Shown: in pieces, positions 7,745 through 16,011 of the stretch
Position numbering within the stretch: position 1 is the first letter of the stretch
Layout: every line of letters starts with the position of its first letter
NCBI GenBank assembly: GCA_020161065.1
Contig: JAIUPH010000007.1
Location: 1-64,000 of the forward strand
From: Pseudomonadota bacterium
GTDB taxonomy: Bacteria; Pseudomonadota; Gammaproteobacteria; Burkholderiales; Burkholderiaceae_C
Direction: 5' to 3'
DNA: 64,000 bases
Program-made: the position numbers and the translations under genes
Notes under the pieces: generated by a model
The model's input: only the letters and a program-made list of their open reading frames with translations
What the model was told of the DNA's origin: nothing
Database searches by the model: none

Positions 7745-8659
7745 ATGAAGAACCCGCCGACCCGCTCGTCGCCGACGCCCGCGAAGCGCCGTTCGCGCTT
7801 CGCCCTGGCCGTGGACGACGAGGGCATCCAGCTGCTGGCCAACGTGTCAGCTCAGCTGGGCCTGCCCGGGTTCTATCCCGCGGTGGTGAGTTTCCTGCGC
7901 GCGCTGATCGACGCGGAAGTCGGCATTGCGCTGCAGTACTCGATGGACCAGCGCCCGCAGTACCTGTCGGTGCAGGCCGACGCGGCCCGCCGGCGCGGCG
8001 CGCGCGAAGCCGTCTACATCGACGGCCCCTATGTGCTCGACCCCGTCTATCAGATGTTCCATGCGGGCCGGCCCGACGGAGCCTACGCGATGGCCGAGTA
8101 CGTGCCGGACGACTTCTACGACAGCGAGTTCTACCGTTGCTTCTTCCGCAACACGCGGCTGGTTGACACCATCGACGTGCTGTGGCGCATCGATGCCCGC
8201 AGCTCGATCGCACTGTGCCTGGGCCGCGAGATGGGCACGCCGCCGTTCGGCGACGCCGAACTGGCCTTGATCCGGCATGTGCTGCCGCTCGCCTTCGCGG
8301 CGATGCAACGGCATCATCAGATCGCGCTGCCGCTGGTCCGCGACGAGGACGACCGCCTGGTGCACCGCAAGGTCGAGACGACGATGGCGCACTTCGGCTC
8401 GTCGGTGCTGACCAGGCGCGAGCGCGAAGTCGTCTTCTACATGCTCAGCGGCTATTCGTCCGAGCAGACGGCCCTGCGCCTGCACACCGCCGAGGGCACG
8501 ATCCGAAACCAGCGCAAGAGCATCCACCGCAAGCTCGAGACCGGTTCGCAGGCCGAGCTGTTCTCGCTGTTCATCCGCTGCATTCCTTTCGCTGAGCCGG
8601 ATTCGAACGCCGACCCGCTGGTGCGCTACCAGGGGCCGGCGCGGGGTGCGGCGCGGTAG
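7745..8659 (+). CDS. LuxR-type transcriptional regulator
   Basis: The 304-aa protein carries a C-terminal LuxR/FixJ helix-turn-helix at residues 222-264 (LTRREREVVFYML, then SSEQTALRLHTAEGTIRN and the recognition-helix end SIHRKL). The ~200-residue N-terminal half (DDFYDSEFYRCFFRNTRLVD, ARSSIALCLGRE) looks like a small-molecule sensor but lacks an obvious autoinducer-binding or receiver signature. It is transcribed divergently from the TonB-receptor/MFS/peptidase operon and a perfect palindrome lies between them, so it is the likely local regulator, probably responding to the imported compound. No luxI-like synthase is in the window. ATG at 7745 lacks a strong Shine-Dalgarno. Confidence 0.85.
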   Translation: MKNPPTRSSPTPAKRRSRFALAVDDEGIQLLANVSAQLGLPGFYPAVVSFLRALIDAEVGIALQYSMDQRPQYLSVQADAARRRGAREAVYIDGPYVLDPVYQMFHAGRPDGAYAMAEYVPDDFYDSEFYRCFFRNTRLVDTIDVLWRIDARSSIALCLGREMGTPPFGDAELALIRHVLPLAFAAMQRHHQIALPLVRDEDDRLVHRKVETTMAHFGSSVLTRREREVVFYMLSGYSSEQTALRLHTAEGTIRNQRKSIHRKLETGSQAELFSLFIRCIPFAEPDSNADPLVRYQGPARGAAR

Positions 8660-8687
8660 GACCTGCACGGTCGACGCCCAGGTGCTG

Positions 8688-9001
8688 ATGAAGCCGATCG
8701 ACCGGGTGCAGCAGACCTTCACCGAAATCTCGGCTTTACGCTCCGTCGTCGCAAGACCGGCGACGTGGAGATCCTGCACCACGGTCGCTTGTCCACGATG
8801 CTGCATGGGCAGGATGCCAGCGAGTTCTTGCAGGACGCGCCCGACCCGTCACACCCGGACTTGCAGCCGTTGATGGCGCGCCTGTCCGGCAAGCACAAGC
8901 GCTGCAGCGAGCGGCTGGCCAGCCAGCACCTGCGCAATCGGCGTCAGGCGTGCATCGACAAGCGGCGCCAGCGAGTCGGTCGAACAGTCGGTGAGGCCTA
9001 A
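8688..9001 (+). pseudogene. Frameshifted small conserved hypothetical gene
   Basis: ATG at 8688 opens MKPIDRVQQTFTEIS. Around 8731 the sensible reading jumps to another frame giving GFTLRRRKTGDVEILHHG, then SEFLQDA, PLMARLSGKHKR and SERLASQHLRNRR, ending at 9001. I recognise the overall pattern (a basic strand, EILHHGR, then GNYKRGNE-like and HPRNR-like ends) from ~70-aa uncharacterised betaproteobacterial proteins. In those both pieces form one chain, so this copy appears disrupted by a -1 frameshift. The in-frame GTG at 8765 could still yield a 78-aa C-terminal piece. The last ~15 residues look like read-through into unrelated DNA. Confidence 0.5.
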
Positions 9002-9245
9002 CACGACGATCAAACGGAGGCGCAACGGCAGATCAGCCAGGCCGTGCAGCTGCCTTGGTACATCATCGGCCGCACGGCCTGGCCACCGTGCCACGTCACC
9101 CCAGTGGCCTTTGCCAAAAGGGCGTCAGCCGCTGCGAGGGTTCGCCTGCAGCGTTGCCGCGGCGGCCATTGCACGAACGACGAACAACCCTACGCAACCC
9201 ACACCGGGCGAAGCGGGCTTTCCGGCGATCGGGCACGAACCCGTC
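9002..9245. other. Intergenic stretch without recognisable gene
   Basis: Between the broken small gene and the convergent YciO-family gene I find no start-codon-supported ORF with a recognisable product, no clear promoter and no strong hairpin. It may contain decayed coding sequence. The base composition is slightly less extreme than in neighbouring genes. Confidence 0.4.
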
Positions 9246-9869
9246 TCAAAGCCCCAGCTTCGCCGGATCGCCCCGTCCGTGGCGAATCAAGAGCGGCTCG
9301 TCGCCGCTCAGGTCGACCACAGTGGTAGGCTCCATCGGGCAGGCGCCGGCGTCGAGCACGGCTTGCACTTGTTTTTGCAGCCGCTCGCGGATCTCTTGCG
9401 CGTCGTTCAGCGGCTCGGTTTCGCCGGGCGGGATCAGCGTGGTGCCGATCAGCGGCTGGCCGAACACCGCCAGCAATTCCTGCAAGACCTTGTGCTCGGG
9501 CACGCGCAGCCCGATGGTGCGCCGCGACGGGTGGCTGACGCGGCGCGGCACTTCCTTGGTGGCTTCCAGGATGAAGGTGTAGGGCCCCGGCGTGCCGAGC
9601 TTGAGGATGCGGTACTGGCGGTTGTCGACGCGCGCATAACTCGCCAGTTCCGACAAATCGCGGCACAGCAGCGTGAGGTGGTGCTTGTCGTCGACCTGGC
9701 GGATGCGGCGCAGTTGCTCGACCGCCGCCTTGTCGTCGAGGTGGCAGACCAGCGCATAGCTGGAATCGGTGGGTACCGCGACGACGCCGCCGTCGTGCAG
9801 GATCTGCGCGGTCTGCTTCAGCAGCCGCGGCTGCGGGTTCTGCGGGTGGACTTCGAAGAACTGGGACAT
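9246..9869 (-). CDS. YciO/Sua5-family threonylcarbamoyl-AMP synthase-like protein
   Basis: This 207-aa protein has the SUA5/YciO/YrdC core: GGVVAVPTDSSYALVCHL near the N terminus, the KHHLTLLCRDLSE segment, GPYTFILEATKEVPRR, and IGLRVPEH followed by PLIGTTLIPPGE. TsaC/Sua5 enzymes make threonylcarbamoyl-AMP for tRNA t6A37. The YciO branch, to which the TDSSY and KEVPRR motifs point, has much weaker activity and an uncertain role. It begins 19 nt downstream of the oligopeptidase B-like gene, so the two are probably co-transcribed. No other t6A gene is nearby. The family is certain; the enzymatic role is not. Confidence 0.85.
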   Translation of the reverse strand: MSQFFEVHPQNPQPRLLKQTAQILHDGGVVAVPTDSSYALVCHLDDKAAVEQLRRIRQVDDKHHLTLLCRDLSELASYARVDNRQYRILKLGTPGPYTFILEATKEVPRRVSHPSRRTIGLRVPEHKVLQELLAVFGQPLIGTTLIPPGETEPLNDAQEIRERLQKQVQAVLDAGACPMEPTTVVDLSGDEPLLIRHGRGDPAKLGL

Positions 9870-9888
9870 GGGGCCGTCGGGATCAGGG

Positions 9889-12117
9889 TCAGCGGGTCAG
9901 GCGGATCGAACGCAGCGTGTCGCCCGGCGGCGCGGCCGAAGCGGCCGGCGCCGGCAGCGCGGCGGCCGCGGCGGCGGCCGGGAAAGCCTCGGTGCCGGCG
10001 AGGCCCGCCAGGTCCAGGAAGAAGGCGTACTGGCGCGCCCAATGGCGCGGCTGCTCCAGCCGGCCCACGGCGCCGGCGTGGCCGCCTTGCATTTCCACGT
10101 GCAGCAGCAGCGGGTTGCGGTCGGTCTTGGCGGCGCGCAAGCGCGCCACGTACTTGGCCGGCTCGTGCACCTGCACGCGCGAGTCCCACAGCGCGGTGGT
10201 CACCAACATGGCAGGGTATTCGCGCGCACCGATGTTGTCGTACGGCGACCAGCCGCGCAGCCGCTCGTAGGCGGCCTTCTCGCGCGGGTCGCCCCACTCG
10301 CCCCACTCGTTGGCGGTGAGCGGCAGCGTGGGGTCGAGCATCGTCGTCAGCACGTCGACGAAGGGCACGTCGAGCGCCAGGCCGCGAAAGCGCGCGCCGG
10401 CCTCGTTGGCCACCACGGCCAGCAGCAGCCCGCCGGCCGAAGCGCCCTGGCCGAAGCGCTTGTCGGGCGCGGCCCAGCGCTGCTCGACCAAGTCGTCGGC
10501 GACGTCGACGAAGTCTTCGAAGCCGTGCCGCTTGTGCGCGCCGCGGCCGGCCTCGTACCAGGCCTGGCCCAGTTCGCCGCCGCCGCGCACGTGGGCGATG
10601 GCGATCACGAAGCCGCGGTCCAGCAGCGACAGCCGGTGCGCGCCGAACTCGGGCGCATAGGGGTCGCCGTAGGCGCCGTAGGCTTCGATCAGCAGCGGCG
10701 CGCTGCCGTCGCGGCGCGCGCGGTCGCTGCGCCAGGCCAGCGTGACGGGCACCTGCGCGCCGTCGCGCGCGCGCGTCCACAGGCGCTGGGTGCGATAGAG
10801 CGCCAGGTCCTGGCCGGGCACGCGCTCTTGCCGGCGCAGCGTCTCGCGGCCGCTGGCCAATTGCACGTCGACCGTGGCCGGCGGCCGCACCAGCGACTGC
10901 AGCACGAGTTGCACGCTGGCCGCCGCGGGGTCGCGGTTCTCGCCCAGCGCGACCATGCCGGCCTCGGGCGGCTCGATCACGCGGCGCTCGCTGCCGTCGC
11001 TGGCCAGCAGCCGCACGCGCGGCCGGCCCTGCGCCCACTCTTCCACCACGATGGCGTTGTCGAAGGGCTGGAAGGCGCCCAGCGCGACGCCCTCGCGCAC
11101 GGGCACCAGGGTGCGCCAGGCGCTGCGCCGGTCGGGGTCTTGCTCGGGCGCCTGCACCAGGCGGAACTCGGTCGTGCCTTCGTTGGTGCGCAGCAGCCAG
11201 CGGCCGCCGGCATGCTCGGCATGCAGCCGCACGCCGGCGCGCCGCGCGAACACCACGCGCGCGCCTTGCAGCGGCGCGTCGGCCGGCACGGCGCGCAACT
11301 CGGCGGTGTCGCTGCCGTGGATGTCGATCAGCACCTGGCGCTGCGAGACGCTGGGCCGCACTTCGACGAACAGCGTCTTGTCGGCCTCGTCGTGCACCAG
11401 GCCGTCGGCGGCCACCGGCGTGCCGCGCTGGTGACGCCACACCGCGCCGCTGTGCAGCGTGACCGGGTCCTGCCGCACGTAGAACACGTGGCGGCTGTCG
11501 GCCGCCCAAGCGAAGCCTTCGAGCACGCCGCCGATGCGCTCGGGCTGCAGCCGCCGCGTCGACAGGTTCTGGATGTACAGGTCGTGGGCGCCGCGGCCGA
11601 CCACGTCTTCGGTCCACGCGAGCCACTGGCCGTCGGGGCTGAGGCGGGCCTGGCCCAGCGCGTAGTAGCGCTGCGCGATGGCCTGCTGCGGCAGGTCCAG
11701 CAGCACCTCGGCGCGGGCCGCGGGGTCGGGGCCTTCGGGCGTGCCGCGGCGGCGCATCAGCCGCGGGTGCTGCACTCCGGCTTCGTACTGGCGCCACAGC
11801 CACCAGCCGCGCTCGTACACCGGCACGCTGCTCTCGTCGGGCCTGATGCGCGCGGCCATCTCCTGCACCAGCCGCTCGCGCAAGGCGCGCAGCGGCGCCA
11901 GCACGGCTTCGGTGTGGCGGTTCTCGGCTTCCAGCTGGCGCAGGATCTCGGGCCGCTTGGCCGCGGGGTCGTCGTCGCGCAGCCAGTGGTAGGGATCGTC
12001 GCGCTCGCCATGCGCGCTCTTGACGACGAAAGGGCGCTTCTCGGCCAGCGGCGGCGGGCTCTGCGCCGGCGCCGCCAGCGGCAGGCCGGCGAAGATCAGC
12101 AGCCAGAGCGCACGCAT
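9889..12117 (-). CDS. Periplasmic oligopeptidase B-like S9A peptidase
   Basis: This 742-aa peptidase shows the protease II layout: an N-terminal prolyl-oligopeptidase segment (DDPYHWLRDD), a beta-propeller, then the catalytic domain with LIEAYGAYG, Ser560 (GASAGG), Asp645 (LWDSRVQVHEPAK) and His680 (QGGHAG). Family members cut short peptides after basic residues or proline. I placed the start at 12117 because it yields a signal peptide (MRALWLLIFAGLPLAAPAQ), so the enzyme should be periplasmic, unlike cytoplasmic PtrB. The open frame extends to 12243 without family support. A low-complexity Ala/Pro tail follows the catalytic domain. Confidence 0.85.
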   Translation of the reverse strand: MRALWLLIFAGLPLAAPAQSPPPLAEKRPFVVKSAHGERDDPYHWLRDDDPAAKRPEILRQLEAENRHTEAVLAPLRALRERLVQEMAARIRPDESSVPVYERGWWLWRQYEAGVQHPRLMRRRGTPEGPDPAARAEVLLDLPQQAIAQRYYALGQARLSPDGQWLAWTEDVVGRGAHDLYIQNLSTRRLQPERIGGVLEGFAWAADSRHVFYVRQDPVTLHSGAVWRHQRGTPVAADGLVHDEADKTLFVEVRPSVSQRQVLIDIHGSDTAELRAVPADAPLQGARVVFARRAGVRLHAEHAGGRWLLRTNEGTTEFRLVQAPEQDPDRRSAWRTLVPVREGVALGAFQPFDNAIVVEEWAQGRPRVRLLASDGSERRVIEPPEAGMVALGENRDPAAASVQLVLQSLVRPPATVDVQLASGRETLRRQERVPGQDLALYRTQRLWTRARDGAQVPVTLAWRSDRARRDGSAPLLIEAYGAYGDPYAPEFGAHRLSLLDRGFVIAIAHVRGGGELGQAWYEAGRGAHKRHGFEDFVDVADDLVEQRWAAPDKRFGQGASAGGLLLAVVANEAGARFRGLALDVPFVDVLTTMLDPTLPLTANEWGEWGDPREKAAYERLRGWSPYDNIGAREYPAMLVTTALWDSRVQVHEPAKYVARLRAAKTDRNPLLLHVEMQGGHAGAVGRLEQPRHWARQYAFFLDLAGLAGTEAFPAAAAAAALPAPAASAAPPGDTLRSIRLTR

Positions 12118-12253
12118 GGCGCCGATGATAGGGGCGGGGGCCTGAGGACCGCGGGCAACGGCAACGGCCGCCGGGCCTAACATCACGCCCATGCCACGCT
12201 GGGTTGCTTTCCGCAGGGGCGTGTCGCCGCTCGACGGCCGCATTCATGGGCGC

Positions 12254-12676
12254 ATGCGCCGTCTCTTCATGCGCTTGCCCCTCGTCTGGGCTCTGCCCTG
12301 CAGCCTGATCGGCCTGCTGCTGGGCGCCGTCGCCATCGTGCTGGGCGGCAGCGCCCGGCGCGTCGACCACACGATCGAAATCGCGCTTGCTGCCGAGCAG
12401 CGGCACTCGCCGCGCTGGGCGCGCCGCCTGCCCTTCCTGGCCATCACCTTCGGCCACGTGATCGTCGGCCAGAGCCACGAGGCGCTGACCCTGCTGCGGC
12501 CGCACGAAAGGGTGCATGTGCGCCAGTACGAATGGCTGGGCCCCTGCTTCCTGATCGCCTACCCCTTGTCCAGCCTGCTGGCCTGGCTGCGCGGCGACTG
12601 CCCGTACCGCGGCAATCGCTTCGAGCGCGAGGCGTTTGCGCAGGCCTCCAGCAACGAACGGGTCGAACCTTCATGA
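12254..12676 (+). CDS. Conserved membrane protein with HExxH motif
   Basis: The 140-aa protein has one or two N-terminal hydrophobic segments (LPLVWALPCSLIGLLLGAVAIVL), a middle region ending in GHVIVGQSHEAL, then RPHERVHVRQYEWLG with a zinc-peptidase-like HExxH (HERVH), a second hydrophobic stretch (FLIAYPLSSLLAWLRG) and a terminal NRFEREA that could supply a third ligand. I recognise it as a conserved uncharacterised protein of proteobacteria. Peptidase activity is only inferred. ATG at 12254 was chosen over the longer frame from 12191 because the extension is not hydrophobic or conserved-looking. Its stop overlaps the Pcm-like start (ATGA). Confidence 0.7.
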   Translation: MRRLFMRLPLVWALPCSLIGLLLGAVAIVLGGSARRVDHTIEIALAAEQRHSPRWARRLPFLAITFGHVIVGQSHEALTLLRPHERVHVRQYEWLGPCFLIAYPLSSLLAWLRGDCPYRGNRFEREAFAQASSNERVEPS

Positions 12677-13503
12677 CCTCCATCGCCGACCATCGCCGCT
12701 TCTATGCCGAGTACATCGTCCGCAGCGCCGGGTCGGGCGACCAGCGGCTGATCGAAGCCTTCGCGGCGGTGCCGCGCGAGGACTTCGTCGGGCCCGGGCC
12801 GTGGCAGGTGTTCGTCGGCTCGGGCTACCTGCCGACCTTGTCGGACGATCCGCGGCTGCTGTACCAGGACGTGCTGGTCGCGCTGGCGCCGGAGCGCCAG
12901 ATCAACAACGGCCAGCCGTCGCTGCACGCGCGCTGCCTGGCCGCGGTGGCGCCGGCGGCAGGCGAGACGGTGGTGCACCTGGGCGCCGGCAGCGGCTACT
13001 ACAGCGCGATCCTGGCGGAGCTGGTGGGATCAGCGGGCCGCGTGATCGCGATCGAGCGCGAGGCCGACCTGGCCGAGCGCGCGCGGGCGGCGCTGCAGCG
13101 CTGGCCGCAGGCCGAGGTGCGCCACGCCTCGGCGACCGACGCCGCGCTGCCGGCGAGCGACGTCATCTACGTCAGCGCCGGCGCCACGCACCCGCCCGCG
13201 GCCTGGCTGGACGCGCTGCGCGTCGGCGGGCGGCTGGTGTTTCCGCTGACGCCCCACGAAGGCTTCGGCGTGATGCTGCTCGTCACGCGGCGCAGCGACG
13301 CGTCGTACGCCGCCGCGGCGCTGATGCGCGTGGCCTTCATCCCCTGCATCGGCGCGCGCGACGACGCGGCCTCGGCCTCGCTGGCGAAAGCGCTGCAGCG
13401 CCAGTCGCTGCAGGACGTGCGGTCGCTGGTGCGTTCGGCAACGCCCGACGGCTCGGCCTGGTGCAGCGGCGACGGCTGGTGGCTGTCGTCGGCGGAGGCC
13501 TGA
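12673..13503 (+). CDS. Protein-L-isoaspartate O-methyltransferase-like protein
   Basis: The 276-aa product has the Pcm N-terminal signature (FAAVPREDFVGPG), NNGQPSLHARCL in place of the usual SxP-hM block, and the SAM-binding motif I VVHLGAGSGYYSAILAEL (about residues 98-115), with VIAIEREADLAERAR as motif post-I. Pcm enzymes methylate isoaspartyl residues to start repair. The long C-terminal part is atypical of short Pcm and typical of the Pcm-like group in Burkholderiales, so substrate may differ. It overlaps the HExxH membrane gene by 4 nt, hence co-translation. Confidence 0.75.
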   Translation: MTSIADHRRFYAEYIVRSAGSGDQRLIEAFAAVPREDFVGPGPWQVFVGSGYLPTLSDDPRLLYQDVLVALAPERQINNGQPSLHARCLAAVAPAAGETVVHLGAGSGYYSAILAELVGSAGRVIAIEREADLAERARAALQRWPQAEVRHASATDAALPASDVIYVSAGATHPPAAWLDALRVGGRLVFPLTPHEGFGVMLLVTRRSDASYAAAALMRVAFIPCIGARDDAASASLAKALQRQSLQDVRSLVRSATPDGSAWCSGDGWWLSSAEA

Positions 13504-13509
13504 AGCGAG

Positions 13510-13529
13510 ACCGGCTTCGCAGGGCCGGT
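13510..13529 (+). terminator. Hairpin after the methyltransferase gene
   Basis: ACCGGC (13510-13515) pairs with GCCGGT (13524-13529) around an 8-nt loop. It lies 6 nt after the stop and is followed by only two T residues, so it is a weak candidate for an intrinsic terminator between convergent genes. Confidence 0.4.
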
Positions 13530-13530
13530 T

Positions 13531-13567
13531 TGTACAAGTTCAAATTCGGATCTTGAATCTGTACAAG
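13531..13567. repeat. Paired TGTACAAG motif around a TTCAA/TTGAA inverted repeat
   Basis: TGTACAAG occurs at 13531-13538 and again at 13560-13567. Between them lies an imperfect inverted repeat TTCAA...TTGAA. This A/T-rich 37-bp island stands out in GC-rich DNA and lies between convergent genes. It could be a protein-binding site or relic; no function is assigned. Confidence 0.45.
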
Positions 13568-13584
13568 GCGGGCGCGGGAGGCGT

Positions 13585-14547
13585 TCAAGCCGCCACCGGC
13601 ACCAGAAAGTCCCTTCCGATCCCCGCCCCGACATCGTTGACGCGATCGAGGAACTGCGTCAAGTAGGCGTGCAGGCCGGTGGCCAGGATCTCGTCGATGC
13701 GGCCGTAGCGCAGGTCGCTTTGCAGGCGGCCGGCGCGGCGGCGGGTCTCCGCGCTTTGCGCGTTGGCCACCAGGTCGAGGTTGGCCACCACCTCGTTCAT
13801 GCAGGCGGCCAGCGAGCGCGGCATGTCGGGGCGCAGGGTCAGCAGTTCGGCCACCTTCTCGGGCACGATCACGTTGCGGTAGACCTTGCGGTAGATCTCG
13901 AAGCCGGAGACCGAACGCAGGATGGCGCTCCAGTGGTAGAAGTCCAGCTCCTGCTCGGCCTTGTCGGGGCCGCCGAAGAAGTCGCCGCCGGCCAGCGCCT
14001 GGAACTTCACGTCGAGCAGCCGCGCGGTGTTGTCGGCGCGTTCCAGGAAGGTGCCGATGCGCAGGAAGTACAGCGCCTCGTCCTGCAGCATGGTGCCCAC
14101 CGTCACGCCGCGGCTCAGGTGGCTGCGGAACTTGACCCATTCGAACAGCGCGCCGGGGTCGCGCTCGAACTCGCCGCCCTTGAGCAGGCGGTTGAACTCC
14201 AGCCAGGTCTGGTTGGTGGTCTCCCAGACTTCGGTGGTCAGCGCGCCGCGCACCGCGCGCGCGTTCTCGCGCGCCGCGCGCAGGCAGTTCCAGATGCTCG
14301 ACAGGTTGTCCTCGTCGCTCACCATGAAGTCCATCACCCCGCGCGCATCGACCTGCGCGTGGCCCTGGCCGTACAGGCCCGTCAGCTCGCTGATCGAGAG
14401 CATGCCGCGCCAGCCCTGCTCGGCGCTGTCGGCGCCTTGCGGCAGCAGCGAGGTCTGGTAGTTGACGTCCAACATGCGCGCGGTGTTCTCGGCGCGCTCC
14501 ATGTAGCGGCTCATCCAGTACAAATGGTCTGCAGTGCGTGACAGCAT
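13585..14547 (-). CDS. Alpha-E domain protein (DUF403)
   Basis: The 320-aa all-helical protein opens with the hallmark LSRTADHLYWMSRYMERAENTARMLDV of the alpha-E domain. A repeat of the same motif pattern (RIGTFLERADNTARLLDV) lies near residue 165. Alpha-E proteins occur almost only beside circularly permuted ATP-grasp amidoligases and transglutaminase-like proteins, in clusters proposed to make or attach small peptides. The biochemical role is unknown. It is the last gene of a five-gene operon and starts 6 nt after the ATP-grasp stop. A fused second alpha-E copy lies upstream in the same operon. Confidence 0.9.
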   Translation of the reverse strand: MLSRTADHLYWMSRYMERAENTARMLDVNYQTSLLPQGADSAEQGWRGMLSISELTGLYGQGHAQVDARGVMDFMVSDEDNLSSIWNCLRAARENARAVRGALTTEVWETTNQTWLEFNRLLKGGEFERDPGALFEWVKFRSHLSRGVTVGTMLQDEALYFLRIGTFLERADNTARLLDVKFQALAGGDFFGGPDKAEQELDFYHWSAILRSVSGFEIYRKVYRNVIVPEKVAELLTLRPDMPRSLAACMNEVVANLDLVANAQSAETRRRAGRLQSDLRYGRIDEILATGLHAYLTQFLDRVNDVGAGIGRDFLVPVAA

Positions 14548-14553
14548 GATTGG

Positions 14554-16002
14554 CTACTCCAACACCCAGGTATCTTTCGTGCCGCCGCCCTGGCTGCTGT
14601 TGACGACCAGCGAGCCTTCCTTCAGCGCCACGCGCGTCAGCCCGCCGGGCACGGTGCGCACGCCCTTGCCCGAACTCAGCACGTAAGGCCGCAGGTCGAT
14701 GTGGCGCGGCGCGATGCCGGCGTCGACGAAGGTCGGGCAGCTCGACAGGCTGAGCGTGGGCTGGGCGATGTAGTTGGCCGGCTGCGCCAGCAGCACGCGG
14801 CGGAAGTCCTCGATCTCGGCCTTGCTGGCCGCCGGGCCCACCAGCATGCCGTAGCCGCCGGCGCCGTGCACTTCCTTGACGACCAGTTCGCCCAGGTGGT
14901 CCAGCACGTACTTCAGGTCGTCGGCCTCGCGGCACAGCCAGGTCGGCACGTTGTTGAGGATGGGCTTCTCGCCGAGGTAGAACTCGATCATCTTCGGCAC
15001 GTAGGGGTAGATGCTCTTGTCGTCGGCGATGCCGGTGCCGATGGCGTTGCACAGCGTGATGTTGCCGGCGCGGTAGACGTCCAGCAGGCCGGCGCAGCCT
15101 AACGCGCTATCCGAACGGAAGGCGCGCGGGTCGAGAAAGTCGTCGTCGACGCGGCGGTAGACCACGTCCACGCGCCGCGGGCCCTGCGTGGTGCGCATGT
15201 AGACGAAGCCGTCCTTGACGAAGAGGTCCTGGCCCTCGACCAGCTCCACGCCCATCTGCTGCGCCAGGAAGGCGTGCTCGAAGTAGGCGCTGTTGTACAT
15301 GCCCGGCGTCAGCACCACCACCGCCGGCTCGTTGACGCCGGCGGGCGCCACCTCGCGCAGCGTGTCCAGCAGCAGGTCGGGGTAGTGCGCCACCGGCTCC
15401 ACGCGGTGCATGCTGAACAGCTCGGGGAACAGCCGCATCGTCATCTTGCGGTTTTCCAGCATGTAGCTCACGCCGCTGGGAACGCGCAGGTTGTCTTCCA
15501 GCACGTAGGTGCGGGCCTGGCCGCTGCCGGGGTCGCCGAGGTCGGGGGCGCGCACGATGTCGATGCCCGAGATGTGCGAGTAGATGTCGCCCGGCACGGC
15601 CACGCCCATCATCTCCTTGCGGAACTGGGCGTTGTTCAGCACCTGGTCGGCGGGCACGACGCCGGCGCGCAGGATGGCCTGCTCGTGGTAGACGTCGTGG
15701 ATGAAGCGGTTGAGCGCCGTCACGCGCTGCGCCAGGCCGGCTTGCATCTCGGCCCATTCGCGCCCGGGGATGACGCGCGGAATCAGGTCGAAGGGGATCA
15801 GCCGCTCGGTGCCGGCGCCGTCTTCGTCCTTGGCGCCATAGACGGCGAAGGTGATGCCCACGCGGCGGAAGATCATCTCCGCTTCCTCGCGCCGCGCGCG
15901 CATCAGCTCGGGCGGCTGGCGGCGCAGCCATTCGTCGTAGACGCGGTAGTGCTCGCGCACGCTGCCGTCGGCGGCGTGCATTTCGTCCAGGCGGACCTTC
16001 AT
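14554..16002 (-). CDS. Circularly permuted ATP-grasp type 2 amidoligase-like protein
   Basis: This 482-aa protein matches the DUF404/DUF407 circularly permuted ATP-grasp family. FAVYGAKDEDGAGTERLIPFD lies near residue 50. LLDTLREVAP, VVVLTPGMYNSAYFEHAFLA and LFVKDGFVYMRTT follow. The C-terminal nucleotide-binding part has VVKEVHGAGGYGMLVGP and HIDLRPYVLSSGKG. These enzymes are predicted to form amide bonds at the cost of ATP; the substrates are unknown. It is separated by 6 nt from the alpha-E gene and 9 nt from the transglutaminase gene. Together with the fused copy, it forms one of two ATP-grasp/alpha-E sets in this operon. Confidence 0.9.
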   Translation of the reverse strand: MKVRLDEMHAADGSVREHYRVYDEWLRRQPPELMRARREEAEMIFRRVGITFAVYGAKDEDGAGTERLIPFDLIPRVIPGREWAEMQAGLAQRVTALNRFIHDVYHEQAILRAGVVPADQVLNNAQFRKEMMGVAVPGDIYSHISGIDIVRAPDLGDPGSGQARTYVLEDNLRVPSGVSYMLENRKMTMRLFPELFSMHRVEPVAHYPDLLLDTLREVAPAGVNEPAVVVLTPGMYNSAYFEHAFLAQQMGVELVEGQDLFVKDGFVYMRTTQGPRRVDVVYRRVDDDFLDPRAFRSDSALGCAGLLDVYRAGNITLCNAIGTGIADDKSIYPYVPKMIEFYLGEKPILNNVPTWLCREADDLKYVLDHLGELVVKEVHGAGGYGMLVGPAASKAEIEDFRRVLLAQPANYIAQPTLSLSSCPTFVDAGIAPRHIDLRPYVLSSGKGVRTVPGGLTRVALKEGSLVVNSSQGGGTKDTWVLE

Positions 16003-16011
16003 GTCATCTCC

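Noticed and set aside
1989-8659. Lasso-peptide gene cluster
   Set aside because: A TonB receptor and an S9 peptidase are present, but there is no precursor, asparagine-synthetase-like cyclase or leader peptidase gene.
9769-12180. 803-aa plus-strand open frame
   Set aside because: Antisense shadow of the oligopeptidase B-like gene, with no family motif and biased composition.
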